From Triops longicaudatus (Eukaryota > Arthropoda > Branchiopoda > Notostraca > Triopsidae), in contig JAGQDJ010000361.1 of assembly GCA_022885665.1 (NCBI GenBank), forward strand, positions 1 through 64,000: 64,000 nt of DNA, read 5' to 3'. The notes under the pieces were generated by a model. The model was not told the DNA's origin. It saw nothing but the letters and a program-made list of their open reading frames with translations, and made no database searches. A program made the position numbers and the translations under genes. Every line of letters starts with the position of its first letter. Position 1 is the first letter of the stretch. Shown here piece after piece: positions 47,184 through 60,981 of the stretch.

Positions 47184-49344
47184 TGTAAGTAAAGGTACTG
47201 AAAATGAAAAAAAAAATTACAAAAATAAATTGCAAAAAAATGCGTAATAAATAAATAGACCCATTAGGTCTGCGATTTCTCTTGTCAGCGTGACTTCGTT
47301 GCCGACATGACGAGCTCGCGCTCACTTTTCGAAAACGGTGAGGGGAGAGTAAAAATTGACCCACTAACCTGCCTTTACGAAAAATCAGGTACTATAATGC
47401 GTTCCGTAAGCAGAGAACGCGGTTCAGGAGTAATCCTTACTGTTAACACTTGACACAAAAACTGAATTCGAACCCACAGCAATCACACCAAGTTGCCCAT
47501 AGAACATAAGCACAGCGACGTCTTACCAGCCATTGGCTGCGAGCAACTGATCTTGAACTTAGTCGAGCCGTAAGCTTTATAGTTGGACAAGGCAAAGTGA
47601 GTCTCCTTGAATAGCAACTTCGTTTACCCCGCAAAACGGACCCTTGTGACGTCACTCACGTTTCTTACGTAGTTCCCCAAGCTCTGACGTTGACTGAGGG
47701 TACCTCGCTATTTGTTTCGATTCATCACGCATTATGAGGTGCTTGAAAAGTTCCGCTAACTTTTGACAAACCTTGGCGTAATTTCCCATCCTTCAGTCTG
47801 AAAAAGGGTTAAAGACGGATGGAAGATCGTCATATTTTTAAAATCCTATTCCAAGATCTTTGGATTTAAAAACATTGGCGCATCTCGTGACCTTATCGAA
47901 ACCTTTTGTCTGTACGAAAACGATCCAGACGCTATTATCGGGACGAAAAAACGCTAGTGACTTGTATCTTGTAAGCATAAATTTCCTGGGATGAATTATT
48001 CTAGAGAAGGTAAGGTAAGTCGTGATACTATAATTTTCCTCCCTCAAGTACTGCTTATACCGCGTTGTAAACGTCTTTATCATTCACGACTGTGGTGTGT
48101 TGGCGTGGTAGTTGCTATAGGCTTGCGGACCCACCCACCGGAAAATCATCGATGCTTTCCGTGTTCAATACCCTGAACACAAGGTTAACTTGTCCGTCAA
48201 CATACATCGAGGAAACTTTTGCAGAAAATTCCCTCGTTTTTTTCACGCTTGACTCGCTTGTAACATTATTCATAAGATGGGCCAGTTGCAACACAAGGGG
48301 AACTCTTTTGCTAATTAAATCGGCAACTTGACACGTGTACCAGCATATCTGTATCATGTGTCTGGGAACTTCCAAAGCCCTTAGGGGTAAATGCACGCTT
48401 CCCTGCGAAAAGTTTTGCGAGGTCCGAATATTTTTCTCTTTTTTTTCTCGTTTTTCTTTCTGTCACAGTTGAGAAAGAATAAACCGAACGCAGATCCGGT
48501 TTTAATACCAAAACTTTAAAACTCCCTCTGCTTAATTCCAACTCCAAAATGGACGTGTCGGAATAGAAATTGTGCGAAACGCCACCTCCTTTATTGTTAA
48601 CTAATTCGACAAGAAACCAAGAGATAAAAGAAATAAAAATATGGAATAAGTTCCGGAACAAGAATAGCTAATTTCCTACACACCACCGGACAAGCACATT
48701 GAAAAAGGATTGGTCTCAGAGTCTTTTTTGGCGGTGTATTCAAGGTCTTGTAGTATATAATCCGAACACCTCGCGTTTGGCAGTAGTTCTTAAGAAAGCC
48801 CCAGCACTTAGTTCCGGTTCAGTTGGGTCGTTTACAAGACTCAAGCTTCGTTCGGATGCTCAAAAATGTCCGCTCCCTAAATGGCATGAAGGGAGCCTCT
48901 TTCCCTACCGGTAGCTGGAAATTTCCAGCCCATTAATGGCCGACCTTGAAAATGTCTGATCATCGTAAAAACGTAAACTCTTATCGAACAAAAGCTAGAA
49001 ATTTTCAAGCATTACTGCCTACGTAATTGCAGAGGTGAACGGACTAAAGACTAATCAAACCTTTTTGTAAGTTTAGTAAAGGCTTTATAGGGTGAGTGTC
49101 CGTTCTTGACCTCGTGCAAATTTCTGTTTGTCTGGAAAAGATAAAAGAAAGCAAGGCCGTTTGCGATTTGGAGATTTCGACCATCACAAGCGAAAGGCCG
49201 GCGGAATCTGGAATAAAGGATTTTAGGGGCTGAAACCGCATCTTCTTTTCACTTTTCACGACAAAAAAATCTCTCTAGGGAAAGAATGGAGGACGTGGAA
49301 CTAAGCGAAAGTGACTGGCACTGACCGGTAACCGCATGATGTTG

Positions 49345-49362
49345 CCATGTGATAACACATGG
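49345..49362. repeat. Small perfect hairpin
   Basis: CCATGTG, ATAA, CACATGG: a perfect 7-bp stem with a four-base loop. This size can arise by chance in a window this long, so function is not implied. Confidence 0.5.
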
Positions 49363-52300
49363 TTCCAGCGTCAGGTAAAGCCATCAGGGTAACGGCACCT
49401 TTTTGACATGTTACCTCATAAGCCGATCATTTTTTGTCTTGCCCCGGTTACGAGGTAACCGTTCTCATTGTTGGTATAGTAATAATTAGGAGGTTGGGTA
49501 ATCATGTGCATTAATGTAAGTGAGTCTTAACGATGTTATTATGACGTTCCACGTGACTTTTTGTGTTGGTGTGTCTCGGATCCTTTTTCCGATCGCGAGT
49601 AGGCGCCTGGCCAAACTTTCTCTCTCTTCCAAAGACAAAAATACACTACCGTCACACTGGCGTGGGTATGGCATGCTATGTAAGAATCGAACAAAAATTT
49701 CATTCTTGTGGCGTCCCGCTTTTTCGAATCTTTTCGTGGAATGACATTTTGTTCTTCAAGTCGTGCGGGGCTTTCAAGGCCTAAGATGACAAGGATAACA
49801 GTTCATGAGTTCTGGACTGATGGGTTGAACCAGCCAAAAGAGTGGAGCTCGTGATTGATCAAGCGGTCAAGCAACCCAGTAGCTTGGGAATGCTGGAAAA
49901 AAAAAATGGAATGTAGGCTTGAGGTAAGTGCTGTGTGAAAACTGTAAGCTTCCAAGTTTTTGGTGATTGAATCCAAACATTCTTTTTCCCTATGAGAAAT
50001 TCGTTTCTAAAGGGCTTCTAACCCACTTTAGATACTCTGCAAGACAGAGTTTCTAATTCGGCTCCCCCGAGCCGGCGAATAAGAGCATAAAAAAGACAAG
50101 AAAAATATAGCACCCCCAACTTTCAACTCTAATGGCGTTTTCTCCTCTTGACTTTCGTCCACGTTGAGTCTGTGTACCTCACCTAGCAACTAATTTTCGG
50201 CGTCGAGCTCCAGAACCCATGGAAGATGGGTTGAAAATGGAAAATGTGCACACTTGTTTGGAATTAGGCCTTTTTTTCTAGGAATCACCCATGTTTTCGC
50301 AAGTTAAGGCTTCACAACTTTTGAACAGTAGTCACTGAATCATGCCGTTTAAGAAATCCTTGGCACTGTTGAATTCGAGCCGGTAACGAGCCAATTCGGG
50401 GAAACGTGTGAAAAAGTGTAAGGATCACTAAAGTGAGAGTTGTGCTCAAGCTGGCGTCACTAGGAGAACTGAGTGAAAAGCAATGGTCGTTGCCAGTACT
50501 GGGAAGGAGAAAGGGACCCACAGCTTTATTAGATAACTAGGTTACCTGTAACTGCGGGTAGAAGACGAAACTTACCGCGCTACCTTTGTTAAGCCGAGTT
50601 TTTTTTTTTTCTCGGTTTACGAGGACTAAAGCTATGGGTGGACAACTAGGCAGTGTAACACTTGAAGTTTCGTTGGAAGAGCACTGGCTTTACACACAAT
50701 CACTAACGTTTATCTTTCTTTAACTGCTCAGTTCAGAAAAACTTCAAAGGTCGCTTGAATCTCATTAAGTCTACTTCGAGAAATAGAAAACACGCCGTGG
50801 CGCCAATTGCCTGCAAAGGTCGCCATTGGGGTTGCACAAGACACACGTTCTCTCTTGATAGCCTCGAAGGAGCCACATATCTGACTTGACAATGCCGGGG
50901 ATTTTTTCAAAAATCGGACATGCCAAAATGACGGTGCTAAGAGACGAGATCAGAGGTTGGCACAGGCTGGAGCAGGTGCCCTAAACTTTCGATATCTAAA
51001 CTAATGAAACGGAGCGGAAAGGTGGACTTTTAATGGCAAAGTAAAATGAGTGGATTTTTATTTTCTTTGGGCCAGCTAGAAAGGGAGAAAGAGGGGTACA
51101 ATCGTTTCTAGTATACCAAATAGCATACATTACTCAATCTCGCATTGAAGTTAGGCAGTCACCCATACAAAGATTTCTCGCCCCTTTTGAAAAAGTATAG
51201 AAAAGGTAAATTGCACAGATAGTATTGTTAACTTTTTCACATTTCTGGAAAGAAAGGTATAATGTAAGCAGTGGTGCTCAAAACGGAAAGTTTTGAGGGG
51301 GCTTTCAAGGGCTTTTTATACACTCTTCCAAATCTAATTGGCTTTTAGACTACCGAAAAGTTTTGAATATCCATTAGGGAGCATTTCACACTCCTTTCCC
51401 CCTTCTGTTTGGTAGCCGATAGTTCACCAACAATGCTAGAGTGAACAGTGACACAGCTTGCTGATTTTGTGTCAGTTTGCCGTGAAAGTATTGATGCCTT
51501 TTTTGTTAGAGGCAAGAGAAGGGATTTTTCCGCTACCGATGAAAGCGAAAGTGGAAAACGAGCCCGACCGGAACACACCATTGGGGAATTTAACTCTTCG
51601 GCTTAAAAACGAGAAAATGAAACTACGGTGAGGACTAATTACCACAGCATTCGAGAGTAAAAGTGGTCTGTCGCTTTTTTGTTCCCATTTACATGAGCGA
51701 TTTAAAAGAGAATGCGATAGAGCATGCGACAGTTAACTTTTCCACTGTGATTGCTACCTTTAACACTATCGCCTATTATCCAGTTGTAAATCTCAGTTCG
51801 TGTCAAGCTTCACTATCAGAATTGGCCGAGAGGGTTATTTCCACCAGCTAAAAATTCGAATAAATTGGAGCTAACCTATAAAATCGAGCTAAACTCAGAT
51901 TTAACTCAAGATAATAATGAAACGAAACGTAAACACAGGTCTGCACTCACCACTTGGCTGCAACGTAGCACACGAACAAGTTGGGTACGGTCAAAACACC
52001 ACCGAAGTTGAAACACACTAAGCTGAATTTCGGCTGGCTGTCGGGATATTATATCAGGCCGGGCGCAGTGGCATTCAGCGGAACGAAACAGATTGAGCAC
52101 TTAGCGAATGAACTTCTTCCGTAGACCCACCAACACGACAAGCTATTCAAACTTCAACTGGGACATCCAAGGTCCATACCGGATCGTATAACATGCTGCC
52201 CGCCACCGCAAGACTTTTGAGGTAAAAGGTAAGGCTAGGAAGGACCTTCGGTTTGATGGCTAAGCCCAGGCTAAGCGGCAAGGTCAGGCAACGCAACCAG

Positions 52301-54954
52301 CAGAGGGAGGTTGGGATAAGGAAGGAGAGAAGGGAGCTTCCATGGCCTAGGCCTTATGGAAAGGGAGAGTGGCGAAAAAGAAAAAGCCAACCACCGTCCC
52401 TGCCAATCATTCCCTATGGTATTTTGTCGTCCCTTTTGTTTACAATTGTTATTATTTACCATTGTTACTCTCAATCCCGGTCTGGTCAAGTTCACCCATG
52501 GTTCTTCCAACTAGCTTTACTGGGTATAGCTTTAGGTATTTGGCTTTACTGGTATATTGCGTGATATCCCACACGAGCGATATGACCAGTTAATTAAGAA
52601 TGACAAGAGGAAATTGCTACCTTGCGAATACCCTTGCAAAGGCTCTGGTTGTTGAGACTCATTCAGAAGTTGCTAGCAAGGTCTAGGAAATCCAAATCAT
52701 GGGTATTATCTCCAACGGCACAAATTTCTTAATTTTCAGAAAGAGCGGAAACTTTAATCATCGTGGTGCAACAAAAATAACCTTCATACAAATGCGAACA
52801 TCTGGGATGGCAAGCGCAGTCACGGGGATATGAAAGTTGGCTGCCAAGGAATTAGGGCTGTAATGTTAGACCAGCGGTGTCCTTCCTGGGAGCTGAATTC
52901 GAGCAACTCGGAAGGAAGGAAGGACGACCAATGGAGTGGATGTCCGCATTGACTCCCACGTTTGAGCCCCCAATTCTGACCATAACTTGAAAACCAGCTT
53001 TTTTTCCACTCAGAACTCCAGGAAGCTAGTGAACTCGCTTTCGTTGGGGTTCAAACTTGCGGGAGAACTGTTTCAAGGTCGACTGATGATGAAGCTGTGC
53101 CGGTGTTACATTCTTCCTCTTGTTTTGTCCGTCCGTAATTGCAAATTAAGCCAGCGAGGTGTCAGCGTTACGCTTGATTATTTTGGCGAATTTCGGCCAC
53201 GCGCCTTGCCCAAAATCGCAACGCTGGGTTAATTGGTTTTGCCAAGCCGCATTGTATTGCTGTTAAAGCAAGACAAGTGTGCAATTTGGGTGGCTTTAAT
53301 TGTTTCCGTTAACAAAGTCATTGAAACCCCGTCAAGGATTCACGTACTATAAACTGCACACCCGAAAAAAGTGTAGAAAATGCAAAATCAATGAACAAGG
53401 CCTTGCTCCACGGTTTGAGAGTGGTATAATGGCTCTTATGCGATACCCGTGTAAGGGTTATCTCTTGGATTTGTATTAAATATTCTTTAGGGTGGCAAGT
53501 TCTGGAGAGAAACCGAGAAGTAGGCCAAGGCAAGATGCGCAAGTAATGGCTTGGCGTCAGAGCAAGTCGGAGTCGCCTTAGGTGCTATCGAACGCGTTGT
53601 TGGGGGACTCTTTTTTTGTTATTGCACAAACGTTACCTGGGCTCCGTGGTTTCTAGTCAAAGGCCAACAAGAGCAGACGCATCTCCTGCGGACAACCCGG
53701 AAAGTGTTTCAAGGTAAACGCCCAAACTTGGTGGTTCCAACCATGTGCAAGGCCCGCGTAGCTCGAGAATTTCCTTGATCGCGCTCACGCTGCCAAACTC
53801 GGAAGTATAGCATAAGAACAAACCAAGCCGGTAGGGGTAGTGTGTTAAAACCTCTTACACCACGGACCCTGGGCGTTAACGGGTGTATTGGACGCGACGA
53901 GCGAAACGTCACGTTTTCTCACCCTTGTGTGAAAGTTGGGAGAAAAAGTTCCCCCAAGACAAATTATCACGTTGAGGTGAACTATGTTACTTGCCAAATT
54001 TAAGGTTGCCGGGTTCCTTTTCCGTGAAATTTACAAACACGTCACAACTTGTGCAAACAAGAAATAGTCCAGTCATAAAATTACGGAAGTTAAGGCTAGG
54101 CAAATGTAGAGCAACCTTACTAAGGTTATGAAGACAAAAATGACATTTTGAATCTATTAAAATTTTAAATAATCCAAAAATCTTCAAATCAGTTACCTTT
54201 ATCAACTCATGTTGCAACTCGGAAATTAAACCCTATGTCTGCATTACAATCCTGAAAAAATATGCTATATTGATCAATCATCCATTACCACATATATTCC
54301 TTTAAACGTAATCTCGTCTATTTTACCCTAAAATGTTGTATCATTATGTATCCCACCTACTCCCTAAACTGGTAATTTTAAATTATACAGAAGTTAGTTA
54401 AAAATGATAAATTATGAATAACAAAGAAAAATCGACGAGCTATGCTCACGCCTTTAAATAAAAAAAAATTAATGGTAGGTAACCAAGAGATGACAAAAGC
54501 GTTAAGCTCGTACAGTTGAATAAATTCTCATTTTTTTCTTTGTGGTTGAAGGCCTGATTAAATATTTCATTGTTCTAAGGATCACGACTACGTCTTTTGT
54601 GTAGAGTGCAGCGACTTTGTCTACAGATTGTAGGGGAGAAACAATAGGCTGGTGACCCTTTCGAGGGACGGAAGTCGACATGGTGTGTAACTACGTGATT
54701 TTCCTTGTCAAGATTGACAAGGATGAGTTGACTCGGGCATGGATATGTAAAGCGTTCATCCAACGCTGTGGATTTAAAAAAAAAATCAAGTTAATTTTTA
54801 TTTTATTGCAGTTTAAACAGTCCAAGTACGTAAAAAATAACAACATAAAAATTTTTAAATGTTGTGATACATGTATATGACGCATAAAAACGTTAAAAGC
54901 ATGTTTAAAATCGTGTAAAGAGTAAAACGGGATCAGAAAAACTGTTCGGTGTAT

Positions 54955-55082
54955 ACGAAGTTCGTTATAGACGCGTTTTCAATACAGTTACGTACCTCGG
55001 GACCTGACAAAGTGTTAATTCAAAAGTTTCTTATGAAAGAGTTTGTTTTTATATTAAAGGAGTTCGTTGTAACGAGATTCTA
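54955..55082. mobile_element. Degenerate MITE remnant
   Basis: GAAGTTCGTTATAGACGCG near 54957 resembles internal sequence of the element at 39550 (AGACGCGTTTTC). The right end GGAGTTCGTTGTAACGAGAT matches the family's right arm. No clean left terminal repeat is left. Confidence 0.5.
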
Positions 55083-57129
55083 TTTTGTTTTTATTACTTT
55101 CCTTATTTGAGCTTCTTTGACTCACAGAGAGTCCAAGTTAGAAACAAATGAAAGTTTTTTAGCTAGGAGGGAACGATTTGTATGTAATCGGAGCACGTTA
55201 GGGATCAAGTAGCATTTTTTGTAAATTAACAACAGGGCTTAGTCCAGATCATAGTGGAAAGAGTCATTATTATCAAAAACGAAACCCTGAAATTTGAGAG
55301 GACTTTCACGTGTGAATGTACTTGTAAGTGAAAGCTTGTACGAGGAGAAATCTCGGGGTAGCTCGTAAAAAGGAAAAGTAGCCATCGGCACTGGAGAGTG
55401 TTGGTGAATCTCCCCAAAACAAGCCTCTGAGTAAGAAGTTCGTTTTCACTCTTGAGAACTAGTTACAAGCCCAAGAAAGGACGGGACACGTTTTTTTTTT
55501 TGGGGACCATGTTATACTTGATGCTCTTTTTCCTTGTTAAGTGCTCTTTCACTTATTTATGGCCCCTTGTCTTTGTCCAACAACGAAAACCTGCGCATTG
55601 GTTCTATCGAATCCGTTTGAGTAAGAGATAAAAATAATTATTTTCTGGGAAAAAAAATCTTGAAAAGAGTCGGTCGATGTTTCCAGAGGTATATTGGACG
55701 TTTTTAGAGCTTACTCTTAGTTTTTGCCATAAAGCTTGCGAGCTTACAGCACACGTACGTGCAACCGAAAGGAGCGGTAAGCTTTATGTTTTCAACTGAT
55801 TATTTATTGCCTGGTATTTCCGTTTTCCTATTCTTTTCTTTGGTATCTTTTATTAACAATGCCATGACTTATTGTATCAAGTTTTTTTATACTACTTTTT
55901 GCCAAGTTTTGTCGCAGCATCACTTGATTTACCGCAAATTAAAACTCCCCCAAATCATTATATTCTGATTTTAATCCGGTTTCTTGAAAAGTATCATCCT
56001 TCAATTTACTGCAAATGAAACTTTCCGAAAAAAAGATTACAAAAGACGACAACGAGGTGAGGAAGTAGCATCTATCGTCCTAAAACCTCGACTTAATTAA
56101 GTTTCTTTTTATGTTGGTGAATAAGCGTATTGTCCATTTCGCTCGCTCTTTTCCGCATTTTTGGAACTGGTCTTATCTGAAGGGTTCACTGCTATCATGC
56201 TTACCTTTCATTTCATTGTTTCCCTTTCGCTTTTTCTAAATCTTTTTAGGCTTAAGAAAGGTGATCCGAGGAATTGAATATCGACCTTGACTTTTCATTT
56301 CCAAGGAAAGTCATTCTAAGGAAAAGGCTGAGTTTTTGTGTAAGTTATCTGAACACGTAGAGATGACTTCCCAAAGGACGTTGGTGGTATTAGTTTTCCC
56401 ATAAAGTACAGTCTTTGTGTGTTTCTTGCTCAAGTTTATATTTTTCTGAAATAAAAAAATATCACAAATATGTGTTAACATTTCGTGTAAATTAATATGA
56501 AAAATACAATTTCCGTCTGTAAAATCAAACTAAATACACATGTATTTATGGGGTACGTGAAATTTTAAAATGTTCCATACATTGTGGAAAACTGAATGCA
56601 CACTAATGTAGGAAACTGAAGCGTGAAAATGTAACGATGCGGGGATGATGCTGTTATGGAACCGTTTAAGGCTGATTGGTTTTTTGGCAATGTTTGTGAG
56701 TCAGTTTATTGCGCATGTTTCAAACGTCGTGCAGACCTTAACCTATATAGTCGAGGTAGTACAATGCGAAGTGGATCTGTTGATATGTGTTGCAGCACAG
56801 CTTCTGGCCCAGCCCCCCTGTAAATTGTGCAGTATTTAGGCTACCTATCAATAACTAGGTCAACCCAAACATTCTTTGTTGTAACCAGGAAGCGATTTCG
56901 GTTTGAGTGTCGAATATTTTTGCAATATTTTTCTTCATGGGAGCTTTGGGTACCAAGAAAGATTCTGAGAGAAAACAAACCTGAATCATTTTACTGCCGT
57001 TTATGGAGGTCCTTACGAGCATGTGTGGAACGTGTACAAAAAAGAGCGAGAGTGTGACAAGGACGTTTGTTTGCTTACAGTTTCTTTCGGGATTTTCAGG
57101 TGGGGGAATACCTTTTCCACATTCCAGCG

Positions 57130-60100
57130 ATGGCCGAAGAACCGACGACGCCTTTACAAAATGTGGAAGAGGCAATGATGGGCTTTTTGTCCTTGCTGGC
57201 CAAAGTGGAGCGGCCGTTTTGTGCCAACTGTGACACCAATGATTTGTCGCCCATGTATTACTGCAATACGTGCGGTAAGGCTTTTCCGGTTGTGTCAAAT
57301 ATAACAGTATGTTTCTTAGCATTGATTTTGAAAGAGAAGGAACGGGAGTGACACGGGGATTGATATTGATTTTCGAATATGGTTGCAGGTCAAGCGTTAT
57401 GTGCTAAATGTCGCTCCGAAACTCATCAAGCCAAAATGTTCAGCCAGCACGATATCAGCGATGTGTCCAAATTTACGAGGGAACCTCAGCGTAAAGTAAG
57501 AAAATTCGTTAGCACGACTAAGTCTTTTTTTATGGTTGTTTGAGCTTTAAACACGTAACGAGTCAGACAAGTTTCTATTTGATGTCCCTTTCAATTCTTT
57601 TCGGTACCGATGGGTTTTAAGGGAAACTAATTCAGCTCACTTAAGGCTAAACCCAAGGGTTAAGACTGCGCGTTGTGGTTCGGGCAATTTTGCAAAGAAA
57701 TAAAATAAATAAAAATAAATGTATAAGCTCTAGACAGTAAAGTTTCGAGTCATTATGACTTGTGCGTGATGTCGAGAATTTATTGGGAAAACTGTTTATG
57801 AATTTGTTCTAGCGCCTCAAATTTTCATATTACAGAAAGAAAATTCCAAATGGTACTTTAAGGCTCATTAGACTCACTTCAAGTACATTTTTTGCGAAAG
57901 TGACACTCAGAGTTTACATTTAATAATGAAATTACACCCGTGAGAATCAACTTTAATTCCTAAGACGATCACACGATTCATTCATAGGCATAATTTCATA
58001 CAAGTAATACAGTAGAGTTCTTGCTGAGAAACCAAGTTTGTGTAATGAACATGTCAATTTTTAAAAGCGAATCAATATTCCTCGTGAAAGGAACATGAGT
58101 TTGAAAGTTTGACATATTTTGAAGGATAAATAGGATCTGAACATCAAAGTTTGAAAAGTCTGGAGTATTGTTAGCACTGGAACTTTTACAACTGAAAAGT
58201 TTGAAAGATTGCCTATTGTAAGGAATTCTAATTGATTTACTAACGAAAAGAGCCCGAACTTTGCGAAGTTCATCTTGCTCTAAATTCAAGTCGTTATACC
58301 GTCCTTGAGTTCATTTTTTTCTTTTCGATTGGCGTGTCGATAAAGAAGTATGTAATGCGGAAAACTTCCTGATTTAGTAATCAGCTCGAACTCTTTCGTG
58401 TTTGGTATACCCTTGTAGTGTTTGACACATGGGGAGCCGTATATTATGTTTAGCCCGGTGAGTGAAACCTTGTTGTGCATCAACTGTTTCCGGGAGCTTT
58501 CCAACGAAGAACGCCCACAATGTTTGGACTTGGATACCGCTTACGCCCAACGCTGCGAAGCATTGAAAAGGGCCATGGATGTAAGACTTGCAACGACCCG
58601 TAATTAGCAAGTAAGACGCACTCAAACCTGTCTGTTTGCCTTTCCGACATGTGCAGGCGGTGACGGAACTGGAGGCCAAAGTCAAGGAAGAAGTGGCTGT
58701 TCACCGGGGTCTTTTGAAAGATTTGCAAATTAATGCCATGCGAGAGGAAAGTACCATTCACGTCTTTGCCAAGATTTTGCGCAGCACCATCACTCAGACT
58801 GAAGAAAAGCTTATTGATGACGTGAAAAGGTATCGGGCGCGTGACCTTTACATGGGATTAATCTCATGTACGGGCGTGGAGCCCAGTCATGCATGTAATG
58901 TTCGTGTGCTTATATAGGCAATTACAAAACAAAGAAAAGATGTTGGAGGACAAGTTGCGAACGCTCGAATCGTTGATCTCCAACTTGCAAGCCTACCTGA
59001 CCTTAAGCACGGCGTTTGAGTCTTCCGCATCGAAATTCGAAGTCCTCAAAATGGCAGCTGGTTTGATCGAACGACTGGCTGCCATTGGCGGTATTGTGCA
59101 GCCAAGCAAGTAGGCAAGCATTTTTTATTCAAATCACTATTTTTTCTAAATTTTTGGCTCTAAAAGGCCTGCTGCTGACAGTAGCTTAATCCTGTCCGAC
59201 TTTAAAGCCGAATTTGCTACAAGCTTGGGGCTTGTTCTCCAGACATCAGCCTGGGAAGCTTTACTTAAAACGCCTGAAGAAAACGGTAACCTTGTTTTGA
59301 TATCAATTCGTAAATTTCAATGATCTCTTTTGTTACAGAAAACGAAGCAAGAAAAAGTGAGAACGAAAGACAAATAGACCCGTCTCCGGATTTAACTCAG
59401 CTGAATCGAGCGTGGTCGTCGTTGCAGGACTTGCACACGGAAACTACCATCCTTGATCCAGAAAACTGCGAAACCCGGCAGTTAACGCCAGTGGAGGGTG
59501 TCATCGAGCCAGCTGACCCAGCCGAAATTGTTACGGCCGATGAAGAAAACGCGGCTCCCGACGTTCCAGAAACAGACTCCAGGAAAGAAACAGCTGCTTA
59601 TGAGAAAAATCAACCTCCCGGTAATAATGTCGCTGTTCCCAAAGACGAGGTGCCAACGAATAAATCGAGCACGTGCCGCCCTACCAGTTTGGAGATGAAA
59701 GTTGAACCCGTGACATTTACGGCCAATTCAGGACCTGGTTCATGTCCTCATGTTCTGGATGAGCCGGGACATTCGCATGAACGCCCGGTTCCAGAACCAA
59801 GGAACAGTACATTATGTCACGACGAAAGGCTGCTGCGCGACGTGACGCGAACGATGAAGAAATCCCATAGCGAAGAGCGGCAGCATCCCGAGAGACCGAA
59901 GCCGGCCGATGACTCGAAAAGAAAACGGTCACGAAGCGGGAAAAGCCATCAACAACCCCGTTTGCACAAGAGTTTAGAGCGACCGAAAAGTCCGATTCGT
60001 CATCCTTTCCACGAGCATCATCACTACAACAAGCCGGATTATTACGACATGGGTCAAGTCGAGCTGTTTGCCACCATTCAATCCAAGAAGGCTGTCAACA

Positions 60101-60981
60101 GGCAAGGTGCCCAAAATTTCTTAGTTACCTCGCTCGTAGGCTTAAGACGTTCTTTAACTTCAGCTCATGAGCGCCGTGTCCCTGTTTCGCAAGTGGCGGC
60201 CGTTTCTCTACACTCCAGCCATCACAGCGTGGCACAGGGCCCTACTTCCTCCACGTTGACTTTGTCGTCGTCGGCCGCAGGACCGAAAGCCAAAGACGCA
60301 CGCTGCGTGTCTTCCAATTTCCCGCCAGATTTGCTGCGCCCCACGGCGCTGGCTGATCGGTCAGGACTCATGACTCCGGATTACATTGATATGCATTCGC
60401 AATCCGTCGCTAATGGTGCTAATGCAGGCTCTTCTAGAGAAATCCATAGGGAAAATCGGAGTCAAAGCGAAGAGGGGAGAAAAACCCCAGGGACGGGCCA
60501 TTTATGCGTAGTTCAAGCAATGGTTCATCAAGACGAGCCTTCGTCGACCAAAAAGGGGCAGATGACGGAAAATCTTTACGAGCGATTAGCTCCGATTACT
60601 ACCAAACACCATTCGACAGCTTCAGCCACGACGACCACGACTACTTCCGCGCCCAGCTCGCAAGCAGAGCCGCAGGAAATTGAGTTAAGCGCTGAGGAAC
60701 TTCGTCAACTCATTCGCGTGCTGCGTAGCTTGGGATCGGCAGAACCTCGCAGTCACGGTCATTCCACATTGCCAGCTAATCCCAGTCGTTACGCTTCTGT
60801 AGGCAATTTAGAAGACACGCGACGTTATGCGGGAAATAACCGACGCTCGCCGGCAGCGACAGTCCCACCTTTGCGGCGCTCGGAGAGTTTCGAAGGACAC
60901 GAGGAAGCTGTCGAAATGCTAGTCACTGCAGTACAAGAAATGCGCAAAATTTGTTCCCCAACCCGAAATCTACCCAACTAG
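57130..60981 (+). CDS. RNF207-like B-box and coiled-coil protein
   Basis: Exons: 57130-57274, 57389-57495, 58419-58580, 58657-58829, 58918-59109, 59167-59285 and 59339-60981, giving 846 residues from Met at 57130. The first zinc module (PFCANCDTNDLSPMYYCNTC then GQALCAKCRSETHQAKMFSQ) is the RNF207-type B-box1. CLTHGEPYIMF...LLCINCFREL is B-box2. Coiled-coil helices follow (AVTELEAKVKEEVAVHRGLL; QLQNKEKMLEDKLRTLESL), then FKAEFATSLGLVL as in RNF207. A long low-complexity tail, rich in Ser, Pro and His, contains a leucine helix EIELSAEELRQLIRVLRSLG. Vertebrate RNF207 begins with a RING and acts in cardiac channel regulation; here no RING is seen upstream. The frame stays open 5' of the Met to an acceptor-like TTTTCAG at about 57100, so an upstream exon is possible. 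Confidence 0.82.
57496..58418 (+). other. Long intron of the RNF207-like gene
   Basis: At 923 bp it is the longest intron of the gene. Near 58011 there is a CAGTAGAG start that weakly resembles the MITE family, but no paired end is convincing. Otherwise it is AT-rich without coding signal. Confidence 0.5.

Larger units (their letters stand above)
45701..57129. other. Gene-poor region
   Basis: Over 11 kb contain no open frame or splice-linked set of exons that I can assign to a protein family. The stretch just after 45700 should hold the DUOXA promoter. Degenerate MITEs lie at 46696-46874, 47014-47183 and near 54955-55082. Other frames, such as the 103-residue frame at 52253-52564, show no recognisable signature. 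If RNF207-like 5' exons exist they would be in the right-hand part, but I could not find a RING. Confidence 0.4.

Noticed and set aside
47455..47500. tRNA-like T-arm (GGGTTCGAATTC on the minus strand)
   Set aside because: The flanking bases do not form a T stem, and no acceptor or anticodon arms are present.
52130..52564. Possible retroelement remnant (NWDIQGPYRIV followed by a 103-residue frame ending in hydrophobic segments)
   Set aside because: The GPYRIV phrase recalls integrase tails, but stops interrupt it at once and no RT, RNase H or integrase motif lies nearby.
57996..58289. Possible MITE starting CAGTAGAGTTCTTGC in the RNF207-like intron
   Set aside because: The left end is weak and the candidate right end near 58290 does not pair well enough to call.
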